A stretch of 10,082 bases of DNA from an uncultured Prevotella sp. (GCA_937892695.1 CALBJK010000245.1:1-10082); one strand, 5' to 3'. Positions 1 to 6,912 are shown, counted from the stretch's first letter. Numbers and translations: made by a program. Notes: generated by a model from the letters alone, not told the origin.

Positions 1-8
1 AACACGAA

Positions 9-49
9 AGTAGGAGATAAACACCTATGATTAGTGTTTACCTCCTACT
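9..49 (-). terminator. Rho-independent terminator of the amylase gene
   Basis: An inverted repeat has arms at 10-24 and 34-48 (GTAGGAGATAAACAC and GTGTTTACCTCCTAC) around a 9-base loop, plus an outer A-T pair at 9 and 49. The only mismatch on the plus strand (A17/C41) becomes a G-U pair in minus-strand RNA, so the stem is continuous over about 16 pairs in the amylase transcript. It begins about 6 bases past the amylase stop codon and is followed on that strand by the short T-rich run TTTCGTGTT. The tail is not a perfect U-tract, so the hairpin could also serve a convergent gene off the left edge. Confidence 0.75.
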
Positions 50-54
50 CGATT

Positions 55-1461
55 TTATGATATAAACTCCAGTATGAGTGCCTGACGTGGGGCGAGCCGT
101 ATGTTTTTTGTGATGTTCACCATCCGGCCTGTCAAAACATTGTGGGCTTCAGTCGTGCTTCCTGTTATTTCGGCATAGCGTACAGGGCAGAAACTTGCTT
201 GGCGCGATGTGCCGTTCAGTATTGTCATTACTGTCCGTCCGCCGTACTGTCGTGCTATCACATAAACGCCTTTGTAGGGTATGAATTGTGTTTGTCGTCC
301 TTTGGTTATAACGTCGTTGCCCTGCCGCCAATGGAGCAGATGACTGAGCCAGCCGAACATCGCCTGTTGCTCCCGAGTACGCCCTTTACGGGTGAATGCA
401 TTGGCTGTGTCGCCGGGGAAGCCGCCGGGAAAGTCTTTGCGTACATTGCCGTCGGTGACGGCTCGTGTGCCGTTCATCAGAATTTCGGTGCCGTAATATA
501 TCTGCGGTATGCGGTTGGTGGTGAGCAGCAAGGCCAATGCCTGTTTGAGAGTTGCCGTGTCTTGTCCGTCGCCGAGAAACCGGTCGGTGTCGTGGTTGTC
601 GATGAAGGCGAGCACATTTGACGGATTTGGATAAAGATAGTCGTATGTCATACTGTTGTATATCCTGTTAAGTCCGTGCGTCCATTCGTCAGTCTCTTCA
701 TTTTTTGCACGGTTTATCTTGTCGAAGAAGCTGAAGTCCATCACTGTTTTCAGATGCGAGTTGAGACCGGTGAGCTTCGAGTCTTTCTGCCACGCAGCCG
801 TGTATGCGGGTTCGGTCACCCACGTTTCGCCTACGGTGTTGAAGTTTGGATATTCAGTTTCTATCCGTTTCATCCATTTGCTCATGGCTTCGCGGTCGGC
901 GTAGGGGTATGTGTCCATACGTATGCCGTCTATCCCGATAGTCTCTATCCACCAGATGCTGTTCTGTGTGAGATACTTCATAACGTGCGGATTGCGCTGG
1001 TTGAGGTCGGGCATAGACGGTACGAACCATCCGTCTGTTGTCTCGTGCAGGTCTATCTTAGAAGCGTAGGGATCGAGGATAGGCGTGAGTTTGTAGTTGG
1101 TCTGTACATATTGTGCGTGTCGGCGCGAAAAAACATTGTCGCCTTGTGATGTCGGTCCCGGGTAAGATGACCCTTCCTTATGGTCGAAGAGCCAGTCGGG
1201 GGTGTTGAGCCAGTCGCGTGAAGGCAGGTCGGCAATCCACGGATGGTCGATGCTGCAGTGGTTGAAAATCATGTCCATCACTACTTTCAGCCCCAGTCGG
1301 TGGGCTTCGTCGACGAGCCGGCGATAGTCGTCGTTGGTACCCAGCCGTGGGTCAACGCGGTAGTAGTCGGTTGTGGCATATCCGTGATAGGTGCTCAGTC
1401 GGCGCGAGTCGGGAGAATTGTTCTCCAGAACCGGTGTGAACCATAAAGCCGTCACGCCCAA
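55..1461 (-). CDS. Catalytic fragment of the GH13 amylase
   Basis: This fragment carries the (beta/alpha)8 barrel and C-terminal beta domain. Visible GH13 motifs, numbered from the TTG at 1461, are DMIFNH (63-68, region I), GIDGIRMDTYPY with nucleophile D183 (region II), VGETWV with acid/base E212 (region III) and FIDNHDTDR with D291 (region IV). MPDLNQRNP (150-158) is also typical of the family. Homology does not begin at this TTG: the same frame reads back through RRHLDYFTR, RHGG and SIDGLKPYKI to about 1566, so the TTG is a formal start only and probably not a real one. Residues about 88-120 are longer than the corresponding SusA stretch as I remember it. Without the N-domain fragment the product is probably not made or not stable. 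Confidence 0.7.
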   Translation of the reverse strand: MGVTALWFTPVLENNSPDSRRLSTYHGYATTDYYRVDPRLGTNDDYRRLVDEAHRLGLKVVMDMIFNHCSIDHPWIADLPSRDWLNTPDWLFDHKEGSSYPGPTSQGDNVFSRRHAQYVQTNYKLTPILDPYASKIDLHETTDGWFVPSMPDLNQRNPHVMKYLTQNSIWWIETIGIDGIRMDTYPYADREAMSKWMKRIETEYPNFNTVGETWVTEPAYTAAWQKDSKLTGLNSHLKTVMDFSFFDKINRAKNEETDEWTHGLNRIYNSMTYDYLYPNPSNVLAFIDNHDTDRFLGDGQDTATLKQALALLLTTNRIPQIYYGTEILMNGTRAVTDGNVRKDFPGGFPGDTANAFTRKGRTREQQAMFGWLSHLLHWRQGNDVITKGRQTQFIPYKGVYVIARQYGGRTVMTILNGTSRQASFCPVRYAEITGSTTEAHNVLTGRMVNITKNIRLAPRQALILEFIS

Positions 1462-1550
1462 CCGTGTGAAATAGTCGAGGTGGCGGCGTATGCCTTCGAG
1501 GTTGCCTCCGTGTCGCAGTGACGGTTCGCTACGGTCTATCTTGTATGGTT

Positions 1551-1940
1551 TCAGACCGTCAATACTGACTTTCCGCTTTTGCCTTTGGCGAAGCGGTCGG
1601 GCATGAGCAAGTAGAGCACGTCGGCGTTGGTGAATCCTTGCCGTTCTTCGCCGCTTCGTTCACGTCGTCGCAGCTCGTAGGCGATGCAGACAGAGCGCTG
1701 TCCGAGAGCGAAACGTAGAGCCATCGTGCCTGGCTGCGCCCCGCTCAGGTCGATGTCTACGAACAGATAGTTGAGCGAGTCGGCTCTGTCTGTACCCTTT
1801 ATCCGGACTCCAGGATAGTCGGTGGAGACTGTGGCCTGGGCTATGTCGTGGCCGTAGACCATCAGCTGGACGATGGGTTCTTTCATACCAACATACCAGA
1901 ATGTGGGGTCGATGCGCGTGATAGTGATTGCTGTTTCCAT
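1551..1940 (-). CDS. N-terminal domain fragment of the GH13 amylase
   Basis: This is a 129-residue open frame holding the immunoglobulin-like N-domain found in cyclomaltodextrinases and neopullulanases (residues about 4-90). The linker and the LLMPDRFAKG strand that opens the barrel follow at 111-120. The frame then runs KSGKSVLTV into a TGA at 1551-1553, while the conserved continuation is in the -1 frame. The ATG at 1940 is the only sensible start, because an in-frame TAA lies 15 to 13 bases before it. A run of seven A residues just upstream on this strand is consistent with an A-rich Bacteroidetes start. The mature-like METAITITRIDP beginning means no signal peptide, unlike SusA. Confidence 0.7.
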   Translation of the reverse strand: METAITITRIDPTFWYVGMKEPIVQLMVYGHDIAQATVSTDYPGVRIKGTDRADSLNYLFVDIDLSGAQPGTMALRFALGQRSVCIAYELRRRERSGEERQGFTNADVLYLLMPDRFAKGKSGKSVLTV

Positions 1941-2110
1941 TGTTGTCTTTTTTTAAGCGTGGTTTGGTCTTTGCCTTCTGTAGAAAACCTGATGGCGAAG
2001 ACACAACCCCAGACCGTTGCAATATTACGAATAAATTCTTTAAAAGCCGAACGATGACTGATTATATTTTAATCCTATTGCCGCCCTATTGTGGTGACTT
2101 CAGCACTCTG

Positions 2111-2118
2111 CAAAGTTA
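2111..2118 (-). promoter_or_regulatory. Putative -7 box for the amylase gene
   Basis: On the minus strand this reads TAACTTTG, a perfect match to the Bacteroidetes -7 consensus TAnnTTTG. No TTTG is found at the usual 19-21 bases upstream, so the -33 element is missing or divergent. If used, it would give a leader of roughly 160 bases before the ATG at 1940. I found no closer match on this strand. Confidence 0.4.
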
Positions 2119-2192
2119 AATTCCATACGGCTTGATGCTCGTGACTGATTGTTTCAACGGAAATAGAAGGCGATGTTTCCGTGTTTCGTCTG

Positions 2193-2252
2193 TTTGCATT
2201 AACTTTGCAAATAGTTTGCTTTTTGTTTGCAAATAGTTTGCATAAATTTTGC
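2193..2252 (+). repeat. Six TTTGC boxes at exact 11-bp period
   Basis: TTTGC occurs at 2193, 2204, 2215, 2226, 2237 and 2248, every 11 bases without exception, with A/T-rich sequence between. Within it TTTGCAAATAGTTTGC is repeated exactly at 2204-2219 and 2226-2241. The flanking units TTTGCATTAACTTTGC (2193-2208) and TTTGCATAAATTTTGC (2237-2252) differ at two bases. The last box ends 7 bases before the queH ATG. It could be a short minisatellite, a helically phased protein-binding site or a stack of alternative -7 elements; the sequence alone does not decide. Confidence 0.85.
2200..2207 (+). promoter_or_regulatory. Putative -7 box for the queH-helicase unit
   Basis: TAACTTTG matches TAnnTTTG exactly, and a partial -33 element (TTTC, 2176-2179) sits 20 bases upstream. 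Transcription would start near 2212-2216, leaving a leader of about 45 bases before the ATG at 2260. The box is inside the phased TTTGC array, which supplies further partial matches (TAGTTTG at 2212 and 2234, TAAATTTTG at 2243), so the true start could be one of several. Confidence 0.5.
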
Positions 2253-2259
2253 AGATACG

Positions 2260-2940
2260 ATGAACAAGACCAATTATCAGTTGCTGCTCGACCGTATCCT
2301 CAGCAATGAAGAGGCAGCCGGACGTGTGCCGACGCTGCTGCTTCACAGCTGTTGTGCGCCGTGCAGCAGTTACTCAATAGAATATCTGTCGCAACATTTC
2401 TTCGTGACGGTGTTCTACTTCAATCCGAACATCTCTCCCGAAGCCGAGTACCGCCACCGTGTTGCCGAGCAACAGCGGCTTATAAGTGAGATGCCTACGG
2501 TCAATCCTGTCAGCTTCATCGAGGGCGAATACGACCCTCGCAAGTTCTACGAGGCCTCGCACGGACTGGAACACGAACCCGAGGGAGGGTTGCGCTGTAC
2601 CGAGTGTTTCCGTTTGCGGCTGGGTCGGACCGCACAGATTGCCGCCGAGCGTGGCTTCGACTATTTCACGACGACGCTCACTATCAGTCCGATGAAGGAT
2701 GCGGTACGGCTCAATGCCATCGGCGAAGAGATGGGGCGCAAGTACGGAATAGCCTTTCTGCCGTCCGACTTCAAGAAGCGTGGAGGGTATTTGCGCTCTA
2801 TCGAACTTTCACGACAGTACGGTCTTTACCGTCAGAACTTCTGTGGCTGTGTCTTTTCCAGGCAAGAGGCAGAACGCAGAGCCAAGGCAAAAGCAGGTTC
2901 GGAAGCCGAGACGGAGAAAGGAGGTGAGACCGGAAAATGA
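2260..2940 (+). CDS. queH: Epoxyqueuosine reductase QueH
   Basis: This 226-residue protein is of the QueH (DUF208) family, which reduces epoxyqueuosine to queuosine in tRNA and is unrelated to the cobalamin enzyme QueG. Family marks are the adjacent cysteines in LLHSCCAPCSSY (C31, C32, C35), the pair in LRCTECFRLRL (C113, C116), TTTLTISPMKD (137-147) and the C-terminal NFCGCVFS (C195, C197). Cysteines of this set bind a 4Fe-4S cluster in the family. The last 20 or so residues are a charged tail. I chose the ATG at 2260; an upstream TTG at 2227 would translate the TTTGC array and lies within the promoter region. The stop overlaps the helicase start in ATGA, so the two are probably translationally coupled. 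No other queuosine gene and no clear preQ1 riboswitch are in the window. Confidence 0.93.
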   Translation: MNKTNYQLLLDRILSNEEAAGRVPTLLLHSCCAPCSSYSIEYLSQHFFVTVFYFNPNISPEAEYRHRVAEQQRLISEMPTVNPVSFIEGEYDPRKFYEASHGLEHEPEGGLRCTECFRLRLGRTAQIAAERGFDYFTTTLTISPMKDAVRLNAIGEEMGRKYGIAFLPSDFKKRGGYLRSIELSRQYGLYRQNFCGCVFSRQEAERRAKAKAGSEAETEKGGETGK

Positions 2941-4892
2941 ATCAGACAGCTTCCCCCATATCCGAACTTCTGCGCCAGAAGACGCTTCTTCAGACCGAGT
3001 ATGAAAGCGAGAGAGAAGAGTTCCGTCGTCAGACCCAGACCATAGGCATACGCCGCAAGGTCAAACGTGGCGACGCGTGGATGTCGCTCCGCATAGGCCG
3101 CAGCTACTACAATTCGCTCAACCAGCCAGTGCTCGAAGTGTTCCGCACAGAAGACACGGAGATAGAACACAACTTTGAATTTGGCCGTCCGGTGGTTTTC
3201 TTCACGCTTACTGCTGGCGGCGGCGACTCGAACGCGAATGACCAGGCCGCTCGCAAACCGGATAAACAGTCGAAGTCTGCGCCGCAGCTACGTTATTTCT
3301 CGTTCACCTCTACGGTCAGCTATGTCGACGGCGACCGCATGGTAGTAGTCATGCCCGATACTGACAGCATTCTCCGGCTGCAGAGGTCGCACGACGTGGG
3401 AGTCCAGTTGTCTTTTGACGAAACGTCCTACCGACTGATGTTCGATGCTCTCGACCGCGTTGTTAGAGCCAAGAACGGACGGTTAGCCCAACTGCGCGAC
3501 TTGTTCTACACCAACGCCCGGGTGTCGAGATTCTCGTTTCCGTCGCTGCGTCTTCCTTGGCTGAACAGCTCGCAGGAGCACGCTGTAAACGAGATGCTGC
3601 TGTCTAAAGATGTGATGATTGTCCACGGTCCGCCCGGTACAGGCAAGACCACAACGCTCGTCGAGGGCATCTATGAGACTCTCATGCGTGAGAATCAGGT
3701 ACTCGTGTGCGCCCAAAGCAATACGGCTGTCGACTGGATAGCCGAGAAACTCGTCGACCGTGGGGTGAGTGTGTTGCGTATAGGCAATCCAACAAGGGTC
3801 AACGACAAGATGCTCTCCTTCACCTACGAAAGGCGGTTCGAGGCTCATCCCGACTATCCACAACTCTGGAGCATACGCAAAGCCATCAGACAGCTACGCT
3901 CGGCACGTAAAAAGGGTGACAGCATACACCAGAAGATAGACCGTCTGAAGAGCCGCGCCACTGAACTCGAACTGCGTATTAACGCCGACATCTTCGGCGA
4001 AGCCCGTGTCATTGCCTCTACTCTTACAGGCTCGGCCAACCGTGTACTCGAACGCATGAATTTCGGTACGCTATTCATAGATGAGGCCGCACAGGCTCTC
4101 GAGGCAGCCTGTTGGATTGCCATTCGTAAGGCTTCGCGGGTTGTCTTCGCCGGCGACCACTGCCAGTTGCCGCCTACGGTGAAGAGCATTGAGGCTCTGC
4201 GGGGCGGACTGGGCAAGACGCTCATGGAACGTATTGTCGAGAACAAGCCTGAAACGGTCACGCTCCTCACCGTACAATACCGCATGAACGAACAGATAAT
4301 GCGCTTTTCTTCCGAGTATTTCTACGGAGGAAAGATTGTCACGGCACCGCAGATACGCTTTCGGGGAATTCTCGACTATGACATCCCGATTGTATGGCAC
4401 GATACGTCCGGACTTGACGGACACGAGGAGTTTGTCGGCGAAAGTTTCGGACGCATCAACCGCGATGAGGCTGCTCTGACGCTGACAACGCTCGAATCCT
4501 ATTTCACAAAGATAGGCAAGACACGGGTGTTAGACGAAAATATCGATGTCGGCATAATCTCGCCGTACCGTGCCCAAGTGCAGTATCTGCGCCGACTGGT
4601 ACAGAAGAGTGAGTTCTTCAAACCCTTCCGACGGCTGATAAGCGTCAATACTGTAGACGGATTCCAAGGCCAGGAGCGCGACGTTATTCTCATTTCGCTC
4701 GTCCGTGCCAACGATGACGGCCAGATAGGATTTCTCTCCGACTTGCGCCGGATGAACGTTGCTATTACCCGGGCGCGTATGAAACTCATCATCCTTGGCG
4801 ACGTGTCGACCATGACACGCCATCCGTTCTATCGCAAACTATACGAGTATGTGACGAGTCTGGGCGGCGAATGTTACAATAATACGAACTAA
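2937..4892 (+). CDS. UPF1/IGHMBP2-like superfamily 1 DNA/RNA helicase
   Basis: This 651-residue SF1B-type helicase carries the full motif set: Q-like NSSQEHAV (210-217), Walker A GPPGTGKTTT (231-240), Ia CAQSNTAVD (258-266), motif II DEAAQALEA (382-390), III GDHCQLPPT (406-414), IV QYRM (447-450), V VDGFQGQERDVI (573-584) and VI NVAITRAR (607-614). It should be an ATP-driven nucleic acid translocase; the substrate cannot be read from sequence. Residues 1-200 form an N-terminal region like the beta-barrel of IGHMBP2-type enzymes. They include a polar low-complexity insert (about 93-117) rich in G, N, D, K and Q that looks like a flexible loop. The charged stretch 313-350 fits the usual 1B/1C insertion between Ia and II. 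It starts inside the queH stop and is followed after 5 bases by the unknown gene at 4898. Confidence 0.92.
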   Translation: MNQTASPISELLRQKTLLQTEYESEREEFRRQTQTIGIRRKVKRGDAWMSLRIGRSYYNSLNQPVLEVFRTEDTEIEHNFEFGRPVVFFTLTAGGGDSNANDQAARKPDKQSKSAPQLRYFSFTSTVSYVDGDRMVVVMPDTDSILRLQRSHDVGVQLSFDETSYRLMFDALDRVVRAKNGRLAQLRDLFYTNARVSRFSFPSLRLPWLNSSQEHAVNEMLLSKDVMIVHGPPGTGKTTTLVEGIYETLMRENQVLVCAQSNTAVDWIAEKLVDRGVSVLRIGNPTRVNDKMLSFTYERRFEAHPDYPQLWSIRKAIRQLRSARKKGDSIHQKIDRLKSRATELELRINADIFGEARVIASTLTGSANRVLERMNFGTLFIDEAAQALEAACWIAIRKASRVVFAGDHCQLPPTVKSIEALRGGLGKTLMERIVENKPETVTLLTVQYRMNEQIMRFSSEYFYGGKIVTAPQIRFRGILDYDIPIVWHDTSGLDGHEEFVGESFGRINRDEAALTLTTLESYFTKIGKTRVLDENIDVGIISPYRAQVQYLRRLVQKSEFFKPFRRLISVNTVDGFQGQERDVILISLVRANDDGQIGFLSDLRRMNVAITRARMKLIILGDVSTMTRHPFYRKLYEYVTSLGGECYNNTN

Positions 4893-4897
4893 GAAAA

Positions 4898-5326
4898 ATG
4901 CTACAAAGAGATTATATAATGCGGCTCATCCGCGAGTTCTTCGCTGCGTTGCAGCGTATGCTTGAAAAGAAAGAGATAGAAGACCGCCGCGAGGCCATAC
5001 GCGACATGTACGAGAAATACGTAGGCCCATACGCTTTCTACCATGATGCTACTGTCAACGAGGTGATGAAGGCCATAGGCGGAATGGAGGAAGAGCAACG
5101 GTTGCCGAAGGCTGAAATGCTGGCCGAACTCTACTACGCCGAGGCCGACACCGTGTCAAATCCAGAACGCGACTTTCTTCTCGAAAAGGCGTTCTGTCTG
5201 TTCGATTTCATCGACAAGAACGGCCGGACCTACTCGTTCGACCGCTTGAGAAAGATGAACGACATAAGGAAACGGCTCGGCAAAGGCGAAATAAGTCCGT
5301 CTGATTGTCCTATATTTATAAAATGA
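4898..5326 (+). CDS. Hypothetical helical protein, downstream of the helicase
   Basis: I do not recognise a function for this 142-residue protein. It opens MLQRDYIMRLIREFFAALQR, an amphipathic helix start that I associate from memory with the uncharacterised DUF6483 family. It continues with charged helices (EKKEIEDRREAIRDMYEKY, 24-42), an acidic middle (GGMEEEQRLPKAEMLAELYYAEAD) and a basic C-terminal part. It has no signal peptide, membrane segment or catalytic motif. The middle and end look like a TPR-type helical hairpin (LAELYYAEAD, then FLLEKAFCLFDFID), but that is only an impression. It lies 5 bases after the helicase stop, so it is probably co-transcribed and co-translated with queH and the helicase. 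The A-rich GAAAA spacer is a normal Bacteroidetes start context. Codon usage resembles its neighbours. Confidence 0.8.
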   Translation: MLQRDYIMRLIREFFAALQRMLEKKEIEDRREAIRDMYEKYVGPYAFYHDATVNEVMKAIGGMEEEQRLPKAEMLAELYYAEADTVSNPERDFLLEKAFCLFDFIDKNGRTYSFDRLRKMNDIRKRLGKGEISPSDCPIFIK

Positions 5327-5381
5327 CAGCCATTGTCCCGTCAAAGCCGGATGTATGTGTGGCGTTGTTGTTTATTTTTTG

Positions 5382-5389
5382 TACTTTTG
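5382..5389 (+). promoter_or_regulatory. -7 promoter box for yicC-gmk-nadD
   Basis: TACTTTTG fits TAnnTTTG and lies 22 bases before the yicC ATG, so the leader would be short (about 15 bases). The -33 region about 20 bases upstream has only a weak TGTG (5356-5359); GTTGTTG at 5364-5370 is nearer than usual. The box falls within an in-frame upstream extension of yicC from an ATG at 5355, which argues against that earlier start. Confidence 0.55.
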
Positions 5390-5411
5390 CAATAAAATCC
5401 GAACGAATAAA

Positions 5412-6287
5412 ATGATACAGTCAATGACAGGTTACGGTAAGTCGGTCGTAATCTACAAAAACAAGAAAATAAACGTCGAAATAAAGTCTCTCAACAGTAA
5501 GACTCTCGACCTATCGGCGCGTGTGGCTCCTCTTTATAGAGAAAAAGAAATGGAGATTCGCCAGTACATCACCGAAAGACTGATACGCGGAAAGGTGGAG
5601 TTCTCAATCTGGGCTGAGAAAGACGATGCCGTAGAAGCGTCGAAAATAAACGCTATGCTGGTCGAAAACTATTATCATCAGATAAAGGACATAGCTTCGC
5701 GTACGGGTATTCCGGAGCCACGGGACTGGTTCTTCACGCTCCTGCGTATGCCAGACGTGACTGCACATGCCGATGCCGAAGTGCTAGACGACGAGGAATG
5801 GCAAGCTGCTACCAAGGCCGTTCATGAGGCCGTAGACAAGCTTGTGGCTTTCCGTACTCAGGAAGGTGCAGCGTTGCAGAAGAAGTTTGCCGAGAAGGTA
5901 GACAACATAGAGATTCTTCTCAAAGGCATCGAACCATACGAAAAATCGCGCGTCGAGAAAATCCGTAGCCGCATTGTAGACTCGCTCAAGACCATTCCCG
6001 ACGTAGAGTACGACAAGAACCGCATGGAACAGGAGCTTATCTACTACATAGAAAAGCTGGACATAAGCGAGGAGAAACAGCGTCTGGCTAATCATCTGAA
6101 GTACTTCCGCGAGACTATGGACGAGCCTTGCGGACAGGGAAAGAAGCTCGGTTTCATCGCCCAGGAGATGGGACGCGAAATCAACACCACCGGGAGCAAG
6201 AGCAACAACGCCGAAATGCAGAACATCGTAGTGAAGATGAAGGATGAGCTGGAGCAGATAAAGGAACAAGTGCTCAATGCGCTTTAA
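5412..6287 (+). CDS. yicC: YicC/YloC family endoribonuclease
   Basis: This 291-residue protein is full length for the family (E. coli YicC is 287). It opens with the signature MIQSMTGYGK and EIKSLNSKTLDLSARV (23-38). It ends in the DUF1732 domain (about 201-291), with MEQELIYYIEKLDISEE and the conserved GKKLGFIAQEMGREINTTGS (243-262). YicC proteins are cytoplasmic ribonucleases linked to RNA turnover, including small-RNA decay in E. coli. The acidic and histidine residues of the C-terminal domain are in place, though I did not assign the active site. I chose ATG 5412 because the family starts here and a -7 box sits just upstream. It is the first gene of a unit with gmk and nadD, with 51 bases before gmk. 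Confidence 0.94.
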   Translation: MIQSMTGYGKSVVIYKNKKINVEIKSLNSKTLDLSARVAPLYREKEMEIRQYITERLIRGKVEFSIWAEKDDAVEASKINAMLVENYYHQIKDIASRTGIPEPRDWFFTLLRMPDVTAHADAEVLDDEEWQAATKAVHEAVDKLVAFRTQEGAALQKKFAEKVDNIEILLKGIEPYEKSRVEKIRSRIVDSLKTIPDVEYDKNRMEQELIYYIEKLDISEEKQRLANHLKYFRETMDEPCGQGKKLGFIAQEMGREINTTGSKSNNAEMQNIVVKMKDELEQIKEQVLNAL

Positions 6288-6338
6288 ACGGTGACAAAGT
6301 GTTTACAGAAGGCTGACATTGATTAAAAACAAGACAAA

Positions 6339-6908
6339 ATGGCAGGTAAACTGATAATATTCTCAGCTCCGAGCGGAAGCGGAAAGAGTACAATCATTGG
6401 TCGTCTGATGGCTGACAAGGAACTTCATCTGGCGTTCTCCATCTCATGTACGAGCCGTCCCCCACGCGGCAAAGAGCGCGACGGGGTGGAGTACTTCTTC
6501 CTTACGCCTGAAGAATTCCGCCGTCGTATCGCCGCCGACGAGTTTCTCGAATACGAAGAAGTCTACAAGGACCGCTTCTATGGCACGCTGAAGTCGCAGG
6601 TCGAGAAGCAGTCGTCGGACGGAGACAACGTCGTTTTCGATGTCGACGTGAAGGGCGGTTGCAACATCAAACGCTTTTATGGCGACCGCGCTTTGAGCAT
6701 TTTCATACAGCCGCCTTCGATAGAAGAGCTTCGCCGCCGACTCGAAGGACGCGCTACCGACACGCCCGAAGTTATAAAGGACCGACTCGCCCGTGCCAAG
6801 TTCGAGCTGACCTTTGCACCTAAGTTCGACCGTGTCATCGTCAACGACAACCTTGACAGAGCAGTCGATGAGACTTACAACGTGGTGAAAAGCTTCATTT
6901 CTGAGTAA
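6339..6908 (+). CDS. gmk: Guanylate kinase
   Basis: Guanylate kinase converts GMP and ATP to GDP and ADP and is an essential cytoplasmic step of GTP supply. At 189 residues it is close to the usual bacterial length of about 200. The P-loop is APSGSGKST (10-18). The GMP-binding region has SCTSRPPRGKERDGVEYFF (36-54) and FLEYEEVYKDRFYGT (69-83), followed by VVFDVDVKGG (98-107). The lid and C-terminal arginines are in LRRRLEGRATDTPEVIKDRLARA (131-153). The ATG at 6339 has an A-rich leader without an obvious Shine-Dalgarno site. The stop is 4 bases before nadD. The pairing with yicC recurs in many bacteria and supports shared transcription from the promoter at 5382. Confidence 0.97.
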   Translation: MAGKLIIFSAPSGSGKSTIIGRLMADKELHLAFSISCTSRPPRGKERDGVEYFFLTPEEFRRRIAADEFLEYEEVYKDRFYGTLKSQVEKQSSDGDNVVFDVDVKGGCNIKRFYGDRALSIFIQPPSIEELRRRLEGRATDTPEVIKDRLARAKFELTFAPKFDRVIVNDNLDRAVDETYNVVKSFISE

Positions 6909-6912
6909 GGAT

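Larger units (their letters stand above)
55..1940 (-). pseudogene. SusA-like neopullulanase/alpha-amylase (GH13), frameshifted
   Basis: Read together, the two fragments make one GH13 enzyme of about 628 residues, close to the roughly 617 of Bacteroides SusA. This family cleaves alpha-1,4 links in starch, pullulan or cyclodextrins. The N-terminal beta-sandwich (TRIDPTFWYVGMK...LQLMVYG-type start) runs into LLMPDRFAKG. The frame is then lost, and SIDGLKPYKIDRSEPSLRHG resumes in the -1 frame before the catalytic barrel. A single missing base near 1567-1580 explains the break. All three catalytic acids remain in the second fragment. The first ATG (1940) lies at the mature domain, with an in-frame TAA shortly upstream and no hydrophobic leader in any upstream frame; SusA itself is periplasmic. 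No sus transport genes are adjacent. A sequencing error is a real alternative to a true pseudogene. Confidence 0.8.
1941..2259. other. Divergent intergenic region between amylase and queH
   Basis: This 319-base gap has no credible gene. It holds two oppositely directed copies of TTAACTTTGCA, on the minus strand at 2109-2119 and on the plus strand at 2199-2209, each containing a -7 box, with 79 bases between. It also holds the phased TTTGC array at 2193-2252. The part from 1941 to 2108 would be the amylase leader. I saw no strong hairpin, riboswitch or tRNA in it, only A/T-rich sequence with a seven-A run just before the amylase start. Confidence 0.6.

Noticed and set aside
1080..1200. Second frameshift pair in the amylase, suggested by an unusual stretch around SSYPGPTSQGDNVFSRR
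   Set aside because: The flanking sequence stays in one frame (LNTPDWL before and YVQTNYKLTPILDPYAS after), so a natural loop insertion is the simpler reading.
2108..2128. Possible sigma-54 promoter TGGAATTTAACTTTGCA on the minus strand before the amylase
   Set aside because: Spacing between GG and GC is again 11, and the CACG part is missing. The TAnnTTTG reading fits better.
2227..2259. TTG start extending QueH by 11 residues
   Set aside because: The extension translates the TTTGC array, and the MNKTNYQLLLDRIL start at 2260 is the natural one for the family.
2120..2259. preQ1 riboswitch before queH
   Set aside because: I could not find the C-rich loop and the A-rich pseudoknot tail; the sequence is dominated by the TTTGC repeats. 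A covariance-model search would settle it.
5355..5411. ATG at 5355 extending YicC by 19 residues
   Set aside because: It would include the -7 box TACTTTTG, and the MIQSMTGYGK signature is normally the true N-terminus.
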